The notes beneath the pieces were generated by a model, which had not been told where the DNA came from, searched no databases, and saw only the letters and a program-made list of their open reading frames with translations. A stretch of 47,247 bases of DNA from positions 1 to 47,247 of the forward strand of contig JADGQV010000004.1 of NCBI GenBank assembly GCA_017881465.1. The letters are read 5' to 3'. This DNA is from Gemmatimonadaceae bacterium (lineage in GTDB: Bacteria; Gemmatimonadota; Gemmatimonadetes; Gemmatimonadales; Gemmatimonadaceae). The position numbers and the translations under genes are program-made. Every line of letters starts with the position of its first letter. The stretch's first letter is position 1. This document shows, piece after piece, positions 9,071 to 19,077 of this stretch.

Positions 9071-9520
9071 TTAGAGGACACGCGCGAGAATCCTCTCCTG
9101 GCTCCGCCACATGCGCGACGTGGTGCGTCCCGCGCCCGTCGGGTGATCGTGACCAAGAACGTGAAGCGTGCCGTGGACTACGAGGCGCAGCAGCTCCTCT
9201 CCAGCCGATATGTCCTGTCGGCGGGCGTTTTCCCGCGCAATCTCAGCGCAAATGTAGACATCCCCCACTACGGCGCCGCGTTTCCCAACCCGGCCGAGTC
9301 CGAACGAAATCACGTCGGTCGGTCCATGGTGCCCGAGGTAGCGATGGTTCAGCTGTGACATTGTGGCTCGCCCGACGAACGTGATCGATAGCATGGCGTC
9401 CTTTACGCGCTCAGCTTTGAGAGCGGCGACAGCGGCCTCTCTTATTCTCGCGCGCGACACACTGAGACGCCGCACGCTCGATGAAATGTCTATCGCGAGC
9501 CCGCGCGGAGGCCTCTTCAT
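9071..9520 (-). CDS. ybeY: Endoribonuclease YbeY (rRNA maturation)
   Basis: A 149-residue YbeY protein, a metal-dependent endoribonuclease involved in 16S rRNA 3'-end processing and ribosome quality control. The zinc-binding motif HGTLHVLGHDH is complete near the C-terminus. It is preceded by the family segments LNHRYLGHHGPTDVISFG and VVGDVYICAEIA. It follows phoH by 24 bases, the widely conserved phoH-ybeY pairing. Length is normal for the family. The C-terminal tail after the motif is short and ends ERILARVL. The product is cytoplasmic. Downstream is meaB, so an RNA-processing block feeds directly into the acyl-CoA block on the same strand. Confidence 0.95.
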   Translation of the reverse strand: MKRPPRGLAIDISSSVRRLSVSRARIREAAVAALKAERVKDAMLSITFVGRATMSQLNHRYLGHHGPTDVISFGLGRVGKRGAVVGDVYICAEIARENARRQDISAGEELLRLVVHGTLHVLGHDHPTGAGRTTSRMWRSQERILARVL

Positions 9521-9544
9521 CTGGTCAGCGCCGCGCGAGTTCGC

Positions 9545-10504
9545 TCAGGCGCCCGAATCCTCTGCGTACGCCATGATGATCTCGCGCACGAGCCGGTGGC
9601 GGACGACATCGGCCTCGGTGAGATAGTAGAACCCGATGCCTTCGATGCCCGGCAGTATTCGCTCGATCTGGACAAGTCCCGAATCTTCCCTCTTGGGCAG
9701 GTCGATCTGCGTCTTGTCGCCGGTGATCACCGCCCTCGAGTTAACGCCGAGCCTGGTCAGAAACATCTTCATCTGCGCGGTCGTTGCGTTCTGGGCCTCG
9801 TCGAGAATGACGAACGCATCCGCGAGCGTTCGTCCGCGCATGTAGGCGAGGGGTGCGATCTCGATGGTGCGCGTCTCGAGCGATTTCAGCACGCGCTCGT
9901 GGGGCATCATGTCCTCGAGCGCGTCGTAGAGCGGCCTCAGATACGGATCGACCTTCTGCTGCATGTCTCCGGGAAGAAATCCGAGGCTTTCGCCGGCTTC
10001 GACCGCGGGACGCGCGAGGACGATGCGACGAACGCGCTTGCGCGCGAGCGCGTCGACGGCCGCGGCAACCGCCAGGTAAGTCTTGCCGGTGCCGGCCGGC
10101 CCAATGCCGACGACGATGTCGTTCTCCGCCATCAGCTTCATGTACTCGGCCTGTCCGCTGGTCTTCGCCTGAATGATCTTCCGGACACCGGGAAGAACGA
10201 TGCGCGTCTCGTTGTCCACGCCGTTTCCGTTGCCATCGCGGGGACCCTCCATGCTCATGCGGAGCACATCGTCTGCGGTCATCGGCATCTGCTGCTTGGC
10301 GGTGTCGATCATGCGCTGGGCGACTGGTATGGCTCGCGCGACTGATTCCGCGTTTCCGCTGACTGCAAGCGTCTCGCCGCGGAGTGCGATCTTGGCTCCC
10401 GTCTGACGCGCCAGCTCGACAAGGTTCTCGTCGTTGACGCCGGCCAGCGTCAGCATGTCCGCCCCTTCAGTCGAGAGGCGCTGAATCGTTGTCTCTTCGC
10501 TCAC
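9545..10504 (-). CDS. phoH: PhoH-family ATPase (YbeZ-like)
   Basis: A 319-residue PhoH-like P-loop ATPase. The N-terminal 100 residues look like a KH-type RNA-binding module (ENLVELARQTGAKIALRGETLAVSG). The ATPase core has Walker A in GIGPAGTGKTYLAVAAAVDA and Walker B in AFVILDEAQNAT, plus RPAVEAGESLGFLPGDM, all typical of PhoH/YbeZ. It likely works with YbeY, encoded next, in rRNA or mRNA metabolism. The GTG start at 10504 lies one base after the aspS stop. No regulatory phosphate box was seen upstream because aspS is immediately adjacent, so the name PhoH should not be read as phosphate regulation. Confidence 0.94.
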   Translation of the reverse strand: MSEETTIQRLSTEGADMLTLAGVNDENLVELARQTGAKIALRGETLAVSGNAESVARAIPVAQRMIDTAKQQMPMTADDVLRMSMEGPRDGNGNGVDNETRIVLPGVRKIIQAKTSGQAEYMKLMAENDIVVGIGPAGTGKTYLAVAAAVDALARKRVRRIVLARPAVEAGESLGFLPGDMQQKVDPYLRPLYDALEDMMPHERVLKSLETRTIEIAPLAYMRGRTLADAFVILDEAQNATTAQMKMFLTRLGVNSRAVITGDKTQIDLPKREDSGLVQIERILPGIEGIGFYYLTEADVVRHRLVREIIMAYAEDSGA

Positions 10505-10505
10505 G

Positions 10506-12353
<1,848 letters not shown>

Positions 12354-12371
12354 AGACTTGGTGGAAGGAGC

Positions 12372-13484
12372 ATGTCGGACAAAAACACACGTCGGGAGGA
12401 TTTGCCCGCGAAGCAGAACCTCCTCAACATGCTCCCTTCGGAAGCGGAGGAGCTGCTCCGTGGCTTTGCCGTGGAGCACGGTGAGAAACCCTTCCGCGGC
12501 TCCCAGGTCGTGCGGCACCTGTGGCAGAACCCGGCGGAGAGTTTTGCGTCCATGACCGATCTGCCAGTCGCCTTCCGTGACCTGCTCGAGGAACGCTTCA
12601 CGATCCCACGCCTCGCGCTCGCAACGCGTCAGACGTCGAGCGACGGCACAGAGAAGTTTCTCTTTCGCCTCGAGGACGGCGAGTTCATTGAGACGGTCGC
12701 GATTCCCGAGGGCTCGCGCCTCACGCTTTGCATTTCGTCGCAAGCTGGCTGCGCGCTTCAATGCGCGTTCTGCGCAACCGGCGCCATGGGCTTCACGCGC
12801 AATCTCCAGATGTTCGAGATCGCCGGGCAGGTGCGCGAGATGAAGCTGCTCTCTCCACCAAAGCCGGTGACGAACGTCGTCTTCATGGGAATGGGCGAGC
12901 CGCTGATGAACTGGAAAGCGGTGGATCCGACACTCACCGTTCTCAACTCGCCCGCGGGCCTCGGAATCGGGGCCAGGCATATCACCGTATCGACGGTCGG
13001 CGTGCTCCCCGGGATCGTCGCGCTGGGAGAACGCCCGCAGCAATTCCGGCTTGCGATCTCGATTCACGCTCCCAACGACGAGCTGCGCCAGTCGCTGATG
13101 CCCATCAACACCAAGTACCCGCTCGCGAGCGTCATCGAAGCCGCGAAAGTTTTCGAGCGGCGAGTGACGTTCGAGTACGTGATGCTGGGCGGAATCAACG
13201 ACGGTGGCGAGCAGGCGACGCAGCTCGCCGAGCTGGCGCGGGAGTGTGGCGCCTTCGTGAATCTCATTCCACTTCACCCCGGCGGAGCCGGAGACTTCAC
13301 TCCCAGCTCGCCCCAGCAGATCCAATGGTTCTCGCGACGTCTGAGGGCTCAGCGCGTCGAGGTTGCGGTGCGAAAGAGCCGCGGGATGGACATCGCGGCG
13401 GCATGCGGGCAGTTACGGGTGGAACGGCAGGGGCGGCGGACGCCAGTCGGCGCCGACAAGGACGGTAACGTCCAGGTAGCGTGA
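12372..13484 (+). CDS. rlmN: Dual-specificity rRNA/tRNA adenine-C2 methyltransferase RlmN (radical SAM)
   Basis: A 370-residue radical SAM methyltransferase that methylates A2503 of 23S rRNA and A37 of some tRNAs. The 4Fe-4S motif CxxxCxxC is seen as CALQCAFCATG. The family segments MGMGEPLMNW, SIHAPNDELRQSLMPIN and LIPLHPGG follow. The C-terminal cysteine of the methyl-transfer mechanism is in SRGMDIAAACGQL. I chose the ATG at 12372, preceded closely by GGAAGGAG, over the TTG at 12348 in the track. It is an isolated plus-strand gene between two minus-strand chains. Its 3' end overlaps the convergent LytR_C gene by 72 bases. Confidence 0.95.
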   Translation: MSDKNTRREDLPAKQNLLNMLPSEAEELLRGFAVEHGEKPFRGSQVVRHLWQNPAESFASMTDLPVAFRDLLEERFTIPRLALATRQTSSDGTEKFLFRLEDGEFIETVAIPEGSRLTLCISSQAGCALQCAFCATGAMGFTRNLQMFEIAGQVREMKLLSPPKPVTNVVFMGMGEPLMNWKAVDPTLTVLNSPAGLGIGARHITVSTVGVLPGIVALGERPQQFRLAISIHAPNDELRQSLMPINTKYPLASVIEAAKVFERRVTFEYVMLGGINDGGEQATQLAELARECGAFVNLIPLHPGGAGDFTPSSPQQIQWFSRRLRAQRVEVAVRKSRGMDIAAACGQLRVERQGRRTPVGADKDGNVQVA

Positions 13485-13856
13485 GCTGTCGGGACGTATC
13501 GCGATCGGAGCATTCATAGCGCGGGCGACCAGACGCGCCCATTCCGGATGCGAAGATCGATCGTAGACAATGGTAGTCGCGCGTTGCTCGGTCACATTGC
13601 CAGAGCCAACAACATCGAAACCGCGGTCGCGTAAATACAGCGTCGCGCGGCGCGCTAGACCCTTCGTCTTGGTCGCATTCAGAACCTCCACCTTGATGCG
13701 TGTTCCGTCCGGAGCCCGCGCATCATCGGGCGCGTAGCTCACCTTCGGCGCGGAGAAGGCACTGATGACCAGCCAAACAATCCATCCGATCACGCACAGA
13801 ATCAGTAGAACGAGAATGAATCTGCCGTAACGGCGCCGGCGCGGCGGGGGCGTCAC
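13413..13856 (-). CDS. LytR C-terminal domain membrane protein
   Basis: A 147-residue protein with a basic N-terminus (TPPPRRRRYGR), one membrane helix (about residues 12-34, FILVLLILCVIGWIVWLVISAF) and an external C-terminal domain. That domain, IKVEVLNATKTKGLARRATLYLRDRGFDVV, matches the LytR_C domain usually found at the end of LytR-CpsA-Psr cell-wall proteins. The catalytic LCP domain is absent, so this is a stand-alone LytR_C protein, probably envelope-associated. Its GTG start overlaps the yqeK stop (GTGA). It is the last gene of the minus-strand trp/fol/pan chain and overlaps rlmN tail-to-tail. Function is not established. Confidence 0.8.
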   Translation of the reverse strand: MTPPPRRRRYGRFILVLLILCVIGWIVWLVISAFSAPKVSYAPDDARAPDGTRIKVEVLNATKTKGLARRATLYLRDRGFDVVGSGNVTEQRATTIVYDRSSHPEWARLVARAMNAPIAIRPDSSRYLDVTVLVGADWRPPPLPFHP

Positions 13857-14398
13857 CGCAGACTATTCCAGAGCTCGACGGTCTCGGGAAAAATGTGATT
13901 GCCCTCGCGCACCGACCACTCGAGGCGGAAGCGCACGACCTGGCGAAACACGCCGTCGAAGTTGTGCGGCACCTGGGTGGCTAGAAAGCCGCGATCCTCG
14001 GCGAGAAATTTGCGGCCCAGCTCGAGGTAATCCGCCATGTAGAGTGCGCGTCCCGTTCGATCCCAGCTCGCGTGTCCGACGGTGTGATAGCGAATGGCGT
14101 CGAGCAGATTGTTTCTCCGCTCTCCTTCGGCTTCGAGCTTGATCGCGACCGCTGGGCCATGCAGCAGGCCGTCGGGGGATTTCCGATCACCCGTGATGTC
14201 GCGCAGCTCGTGGATCGGCGCATCGCGCAGCGCGTCGTGCCAGGTGCCGGCATCGATCCAGGCATTCGCTTCGTCCGCGGTCAGGCGCATCGCCGCCCCC
14301 CACGCCCGCAGCAGCGCCGTCACGCGCGCTATGTGCGCCAGACGCCGCTCGCTCACCTGCGCCCACGTCGGCAATCCCGAGCTCTGGAGACGGACCAT
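13853..14398 (-). CDS. HD-domain hydrolase, YqeK-like (Ap4A hydrolase type)
   Basis: A 181-residue HD-superfamily protein. The metal-binding pattern is visible as RLAHIARVTALL, DAGTWHDALRD, LLHGPAVAIKL and IRYHTVGHASWDRTGRALYMADYLELGRKF. The last segment (HT.G...... ...YMADYLE) is characteristic of YqeK, the symmetrical Ap4A hydrolase of many bacteria that lack ApaH. The divergence at TWHD (usually LLHD) lowers certainty. It follows panC by one base and is followed by the LytR_C gene. In many genomes yqeK is followed by LytR and rsfS genes; rsfS is not present here. Confidence 0.75.
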   Translation of the reverse strand: MVRLQSSGLPTWAQVSERRLAHIARVTALLRAWGAAMRLTADEANAWIDAGTWHDALRDAPIHELRDITGDRKSPDGLLHGPAVAIKLEAEGERRNNLLDAIRYHTVGHASWDRTGRALYMADYLELGRKFLAEDRGFLATQVPHNFDGVFRQVVRFRLEWSVREGNHIFPETVELWNSLR

Positions 14399-14399
14399 T

Positions 14400-15242
14400 T
14401 CAGAAGATGATGTTGTCGATCAATCTGGTCTCGCCGACCCGCACGGCGCCGACGGCTGCATCGCCGTGGCGTACGTTATTTACCCGCTGAAAGGTGTCGG
14501 CATTCACCGCCGCGAGATAACGCGGCGTGAGCCCCGCCACTCGTTCGAGCATCCGCCAGCCTGTCGCCTCGAGTGCGCTCGCCCGTCGTTCTCCCCTGCC
14601 GAAAGCGTCGCGCATTGCGAAAAGGGCTTTCGACAGAATGAGCGCGAGCTCCCGGTCCTTCGGAGAGAGGTATCGGTTCCGGCTCGACATGGCCAGGCCA
14701 TCAGGCTCCCTCACGGTGGGCGCGACAAGAATTCCCACGGGAAAATTGAGATCGCGGACCATGGCTTTCACGACCGCGGCCTGCTGGAGATCCTTCTGGC
14801 CGAAAACAGCCACGTCGGGCATCACGATGTGGAAGAGTTTGGCGACTACAGTGAGAACGCCCTCGAAGTGATGCGGACGTACCGCCCCTTCCCATTCCTT
14901 CCCTATGCTTCCGGGGTGGACAATCACGACGGGAGCGTGCTCCGGGTACATGTCTTCCCGCGTCGGAGTGAACAGGAAGTCCACGCCCCTTTTTGACGCC
15001 AGGTTCGCATCGTCGTCGAGCGTGCGCGGGTAGCGGTCAAAGTCCTCACTGGGTCCGAACTGAAGAGGGTTGACGAAGACACTCATCACGACCGAATCAG
15101 CCACGCGCTTCGCTTCGTCGATGAGGGTGAGATGACCCTCGTGAAGCGCGCCCATTGTCGGCACGAAGGCGATGCTCTTCCCTTTTGCTCGCGCCCCGGC
15201 AATCACGTGGCGCATCTCGTCAATCGTCCCGACCGACTTCAT
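14400..15242 (-). CDS. panC: Pantothenate synthetase
   Basis: A 280-residue ATP-dependent ligase joining pantoate and beta-alanine, the last step of pantothenate synthesis before CoA. The adenylation HIGH-type motif is in FVPTMGALHEGHLTLI. Further signatures are FVNPLQFGPSEDFDRYPR, VAVFGQKDLQQ and LAMSSRNRYLSPKDRE. Length and domain order are standard. It lies two bases after the panB stop, so panB and panC are co-transcribed. The following gene, a YqeK-like hydrolase, begins one base beyond its stop. Confidence 0.96.
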   Translation of the reverse strand: MKSVGTIDEMRHVIAGARAKGKSIAFVPTMGALHEGHLTLIDEAKRVADSVVMSVFVNPLQFGPSEDFDRYPRTLDDDANLASKRGVDFLFTPTREDMYPEHAPVVIVHPGSIGKEWEGAVRPHHFEGVLTVVAKLFHIVMPDVAVFGQKDLQQAAVVKAMVRDLNFPVGILVAPTVREPDGLAMSSRNRYLSPKDRELALILSKALFAMRDAFGRGERRASALEATGWRMLERVAGLTPRYLAAVNADTFQRVNNVRHGDAAVGAVRVGETRLIDNIIF

Positions 15243-15244
15243 GC

Positions 15245-16066
15245 CTAGAAGCTATGCTCAGCATCCGGATATGCGCCGCTGCGAACATCGCGCGCCCAGT
15301 TTCCAATGGCCGAGCGGACCTCAGGGGCCATCTCCGCATAGCGCTTGAGGAACTTGGGGTTGAAAGTGTCGTTCAAGCCGAGCAGGTCCGGGAGCACCAG
15401 CACCTGCCCGTCACACTGCACGCCCGCGCCGATGCCTATCGTCGGAATGCCGACCGCGGCAGTGATGCGTGCGGAGACCGCGGCGGGCACGAGCTCGAGC
15501 ACGATCCCGAACGCGCCGGCTTCCTCCAGCCCTTTTGCTTCGCCTATCAATCTCTCCGCTCCTTCCTCTTCGCGCCCCTGAACGCGCGCGCCCCCGAGCG
15601 TGTTGACCGATTGCGGCGTGAAGCCGATGTGAGCCATCACGGGAATCCCAGTGCGCACCAGCGCATGAACTGTGTCGAGCATCTCCGGGCTCCCGCCTTC
15701 GACCTTCACCGCGCCCACACCGGTGTCCTGAATGGCGCGTCCGCAATTGAGCACGGCACTCTCAATGCTCGCCTGATACGAGAGAAAAGGCATGTCGATG
15801 ATGATCAGCGCGCGCTTCACTCCGCGGCGCACGGCCGAGGCGTGGTAGATCATGTGATCCAGCGTCACGGGGAGCGTCGATGTGTAGCCCATCACCGCCG
15901 TTCCAACCGAGTCGCCTACGAGGATGGCGTCCACGCCCGATTCGTCCACGAGCCGCCCAAATAGCGCGTCGTACGCCGTCATCACCACCAGCTTCTCGCC
16001 TTTGCGCTTGCACTCGGCGAAATCACGGACGGTGATAGGGCGATCCTCCGGTTTGGGCTTATCCAA
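15245..16066 (-). CDS. panB: 3-methyl-2-oxobutanoate hydroxymethyltransferase
   Basis: A 273-residue ketopantoate hydroxymethyltransferase, first committed step of pantothenate synthesis, using methylene-tetrahydrofolate. The signatures MTAYDALFGRLVDESGVDAILVGDSVG, PVMAHIGFTPQSVN and the catalytic glutamate region GIVLELVPA are seen, then GIGAGVQCDGQVLV. The fold is a TIM barrel, cytoplasmic. The start overlaps the folK stop by 8 bases, so a folate gene and this folate-using enzyme are translationally linked. Standard length; no oddities seen. Confidence 0.96.
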   Translation of the reverse strand: MDKPKPEDRPITVRDFAECKRKGEKLVVMTAYDALFGRLVDESGVDAILVGDSVGTAVMGYTSTLPVTLDHMIYHASAVRRGVKRALIIIDMPFLSYQASIESAVLNCGRAIQDTGVGAVKVEGGSPEMLDTVHALVRTGIPVMAHIGFTPQSVNTLGGARVQGREEEGAERLIGEAKGLEEAGAFGIVLELVPAAVSARITAAVGIPTIGIGAGVQCDGQVLVLPDLLGLNDTFNPKFLKRYAEMAPEVRSAIGNWARDVRSGAYPDAEHSF

Positions 16067-16475
16067 CGCGCGAGCTCCTCAGTGCGGCAAGCTCTCTCAG
16101 CCAGAAATCGCGATTCGTGAGCTCGGGATGGGGTACCGTGAGTCCCGGCTCGCGCACACTCTGCTTCTCGAACAGCACGATGTCGAGGTCCAGTGTTCGC
16201 GGTCCCCAACGCGCGTTGCGGACGCGCCCCGCGTCGGTTTCGATTCGCTTGAGCTCGGCGAGCAGATCCTGCGGCGAAAGCTCGGTTTCGATGGCGATCA
16301 TCTGATTGAGAAAGGGGCCCTGCGCAACCGATCCAATCGGAGCGGTCTCTTCTGCATCGGTGTGACCCAGCACCCGCGTCGTGGCGAGGGCCGAGATTGC
16401 ACGTCGCGCCTCCGCCAAAAATACCTCACGCTGGCCGAGGTTGGAGCCCAGCGCTATGTAAGCGACATCTCTCAC
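16059..16475 (-). CDS. folK: 2-amino-4-hydroxy-6-hydroxymethyldihydropteridine diphosphokinase (HPPK)
   Basis: A 138-residue pyrophosphokinase of folate synthesis. The N-terminal IALGSNLGQREVFLAEA and the signature RWGPRTLDLDIVLF are both present, as is GPFLNQMIAIETEL in between. It activates the pterin for coupling with p-aminobenzoate. It overlaps folB by 4 bases upstream and panB by 8 bases downstream. The length is slightly short (E. coli enzyme about 159), with the C-terminal region trimmed to REL-AALRSSRVG, but the catalytic core is intact. Confidence 0.94.
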   Translation of the reverse strand: MRDVAYIALGSNLGQREVFLAEARRAISALATTRVLGHTDAEETAPIGSVAQGPFLNQMIAIETELSPQDLLAELKRIETDAGRVRNARWGPRTLDLDIVLFEKQSVREPGLTVPHPELTNRDFWLRELAALRSSRVG

Positions 16476-16849
16476 ACACGCTCTCGCTCGAGGGCAACTT
16501 CCGCGTACGCGAGCGGTCCCGGCAGCGCGACGTTGGGTTTCCGCACGGCTATGCGCACGCGCTCGACCAGCGGGAGCTGGAGGGCGCGGTCCGCGATTCG
16601 CTCGCCGACTTCCTCGAGAAAGTTGGTATGGCCCTGCGTCACGACCTCCGCCACGAGATCGTACAAGCGCCGATAGTCGACGATGTCCTTGGCGGTGGGC
16701 CGCTCACCGCTGCGCCGAACCCAAAGCGATGCGTCAACCTCGATCGACTGCGCAATCTCGGCCTCGTGCGGCAGCACGCCGATGCGCGCGTGAAATCGCA
16801 TCGCCTTGAGGGTGACCACATCGGTATCCGTCGCGTGGTCACTAGCCAT
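16472..16849 (-). CDS. folB: Dihydroneopterin aldolase
   Basis: A 125-residue FolB, converting 7,8-dihydroneopterin to hydroxymethyl-dihydropterin and glycolaldehyde. The family pattern is ARIGVLPHEAEIAQSIEVDASL with the substrate-binding glutamate. FLEEVGERIADRAL follows, then VERVRIAVRKPN with the conserved lysine. I place the start at the ATG at 16849, not the TTG one codon upstream. It overlaps the trpA stop by a few bases. FolB and FolK are consecutive steps and overlap by 4 bases here. Confidence 0.93.
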   Translation of the reverse strand: MASDHATDTDVVTLKAMRFHARIGVLPHEAEIAQSIEVDASLWVRRSGERPTAKDIVDYRRLYDLVAEVVTQGHTNFLEEVGERIADRALQLPLVERVRIAVRKPNVALPGPLAYAEVALERERV

Positions 16850-17639
16850 CAAGAGCCTCTCGCAGACTACGTGTCAGTTTCAGAACATCCTCCGGGCCAT
16901 GCCCAGCCGCACTCACGAGCGCGCTGCCGACCACGACTCCGTCGGCCAGCTTGCCGACGCTGCGGGCCTGCTCCGGCGTGGAGATTCCAAATCCGACGCA
17001 AATCGGAAGCGTGGTCGTGGATCGAAGGCGCTGGATCGTATCGGGCAATGATGTCGCGATCTTTTCCTGAACTCCGGTGACACCGAGCCGGCTGATAAGA
17101 TAAACGAATCCGCTGCCGTGCCGCGCGATCTCAGCCATTCTGTCGCGCGGGGTCGTCGGGGCGACGAGCCTGATGAACGCGAGAGGACTGGCGCCAAGCC
17201 ACTCCTCGCGCGCTGGATCGGCGCCAACCGGAATGTCGGTGACGAGAATCCCGCTTGCGCCGGCATCTGCCGCTCTCGTGAGAGCGTCGGGGCCCGCGGC
17301 GAGAATCGGATTGAGGTAGCTGAACAAAACGACGGGGACGCGGGGCTTTGCGCGCTCGATGAGGGCGAGGACGCCGTCGTAGGTCATTCCCTTCTCCAGC
17401 GCCTGCTGCGAGCTGGCCTGGATCACCGGTCCATCCGCGATCGGGTCCGAGAAGGGCACGCCGAGCTCGATGACGTCGGCACCGCCTTCCTCGAGCGCGC
17501 GCAGCGTTTCCAGAGAGCGCCCGACGTCGGGATGGCCTGCTGTTACATAGCAGACCAGGGCGCGGCGGGATTCTTTTTTGAGCGCGTCGAAGCGACGCGC
17601 TATGGGGTTAGATGAGGTAGTCGCCGGGGGTGATACCAT
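16842..17639 (-). CDS. trpA: Tryptophan synthase alpha chain
   Basis: A TIM-barrel enzyme cleaving indole-3-glycerol phosphate to indole. The catalytic glutamate and aspartate are in VIELGVPFSDPIADGPVIQ. The phosphate-site segments GVTGVQEK and ICVGFGISTPEQARSV are present. I choose the ATG at 17639 (265 residues, normal length) over the track start at 17678. It then overlaps the 3' end of the HD-GYP gene by 32 bases. It is separated from its partner trpB by two signalling-type genes, although trpB and trpA are usually adjacent. Confidence 0.95.
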   Translation of the reverse strand: MVSPPATTSSNPIARRFDALKKESRRALVCYVTAGHPDVGRSLETLRALEEGGADVIELGVPFSDPIADGPVIQASSQQALEKGMTYDGVLALIERAKPRVPVVLFSYLNPILAAGPDALTRAADAGASGILVTDIPVGADPAREEWLGASPLAFIRLVAPTTPRDRMAEIARHGSGFVYLISRLGVTGVQEKIATSLPDTIQRLRSTTTLPICVGFGISTPEQARSVGKLADGVVVGSALVSAAGHGPEDVLKLTRSLREALDG

Positions 17640-19077
17640 AGCGATCGGGGTCCGCCGTCTTGATGATGGTCCGGGCATATTGCCCTCCTGCCTCCGGGAC
17701 GGCCAGGTCCACCTGCATCGGCGGACTGATTGTATTCCCCTGCGCGTCGCTGATGATCTTGACGATCGGTCTCGAGAGCGCCTCAGGATTCGGATTGGCC
17801 GCCGAGACGACGGCGAGCTCGAAAGTGTCGAGCACTACCAGCGTTCCGACCGGGTAAATGCCCAACAGGTTTATGAATGCTTTGACGAGCACCGGATCCA
17901 ACCCGCGACGCGGATTGTCGCGCATCTCCTGGAGAACAGCCGAGGGAGCGATTACTTCCGTCCTGTAAACGCGTCTCGATGTGGCCGCATCGTAGCCGTC
18001 GGCGATCGAGACGATCTTGCTGAGAACGCTGACCTGGCGTGGGCGAATGGATTTCGGGTAGCCCGTCAGATCAACTTTCATGTGATGCTCCTGGCACACC
18101 GTCATGGCGCGGTACGAAAGCTCCTCCTGCTGCCGGCGGAACTGGAATAGCACCAGCACGCCGAGCCAGGGGTGGGCGGCCATCCACTTCCACTCTTCGT
18201 CGGTGAGCTCGCCGGTCTTCTGGAGGAGGTCGATCGGAACTCGCGATTTGCCGATATCGTGCATGAGCGCGGCGAGGCCCAGCTCATACAGCTGGAGCTT
18301 GGTCATGCCGAGGCGGCGTCCGAGCGCGATCGAGAAGATGCACACGTTCACCGAGTGCGTGAACGTGTATTCGTCGTAATCGCGGATCGCGGTCAGGCCG
18401 ATGAGCGATGTCTCTTCGTTCAGAACCTGATCGACGATCCCCTGCACGACGCGCTTGATCTTCCTGATGTTCGGCGTCTTGCCAATCCTGACCGAGTTGA
18501 TGACGTCCTTGGTGACGGCAACCGACTGGGAGTAGGTCCGATTGGCGGCCGCCTTTGCTTCCTCGTTGAACTCCTTGTCGGTCGCGGTTTCGGTAGGAGG
18601 GTCAAGTTGGAACATCTCGATCTTCGCGTCCCTGAGCCTGGACTGAATCTCCATGAATCTTTCGGCGGGCGCATTCTTGGTTTCACCGCCCATCAGCGAC
18701 AAGAGCAGCGTCCAGTCGCGAGCCGTTCCGTCAGTGCCGACGTGAATCGCGCCGATGCCGGCGAGCTTGCAGAGCGTCAGGATGTGTCCGAACGTGGCGT
18801 AGTTGCTGAGATCGAGTCTGAGCCGCGTCGAGTTGATGAAGATGAACTCTCCCGAGATTCTGAACTCGAGCTCACCCTCTTCGGCGCGCAGCTCTTCGGC
18901 GACATGCGACAGCTCGGCCAGGGTTTTTTGCACGGCGCTGTGCTCGAGCGGATAGAGCTTGATCGCCCGCAGCGCGGCGTAGAACGCGACCATGAAATTT
19001 CTTCCGCCGCGACGGACGTTGGCGCCGGATGCCCTGTCTCCGTCGCCGGAGACGGTCTTCGTGGCCTGAGCGGTCAC
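17608..19077 (-). CDS. HD-GYP domain protein (putative cyclic-dinucleotide phosphodiesterase)
   Basis: A 489-residue protein with an N-terminal domain of about 100 residues (27-130) resembling that of the HEAT-repeat neighbour. The HD-GYP domain follows (about 200-400). Metal and signature residues are THSVNVC, the HD pair at 274-275 (ALMHDIGKSRVP), His332-His333 and GYP (EHHMKVDLTGYPK), and SIADGYDAATSRRVYR. Canonical HHE..DG.GYP is altered to HHM..DLTGYP. HD-GYP proteins hydrolyse c-di-GMP or related dinucleotides. A C-terminal segment of about 80 residues (TLVVLDTFELAVVSAAN) looks like a small beta-rich domain. No membrane segment or receiver domain. It overlaps the HEAT gene by 4 bases and lies between trpB and trpA. 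Confidence 0.85.
   Translation of the reverse strand: MTAQATKTVSGDGDRASGANVRRGGRNFMVAFYAALRAIKLYPLEHSAVQKTLAELSHVAEELRAEEGELEFRISGEFIFINSTRLRLDLSNYATFGHILTLCKLAGIGAIHVGTDGTARDWTLLLSLMGGETKNAPAERFMEIQSRLRDAKIEMFQLDPPTETATDKEFNEEAKAAANRTYSQSVAVTKDVINSVRIGKTPNIRKIKRVVQGIVDQVLNEETSLIGLTAIRDYDEYTFTHSVNVCIFSIALGRRLGMTKLQLYELGLAALMHDIGKSRVPIDLLQKTGELTDEEWKWMAAHPWLGVLVLFQFRRQQEELSYRAMTVCQEHHMKVDLTGYPKSIRPRQVSVLSKIVSIADGYDAATSRRVYRTEVIAPSAVLQEMRDNPRRGLDPVLVKAFINLLGIYPVGTLVVLDTFELAVVSAANPNPEALSRPIVKIISDAQGNTISPPMQVDLAVPEAGGQYARTIIKTADPDRYGITPGDYLI

Noticed and set aside
12354-13325. N-terminal extension of the 939-residue aspS track ORF
   Set aside because: It runs antisense through rlmN, which has full radical SAM motifs; the extension has no family similarity.
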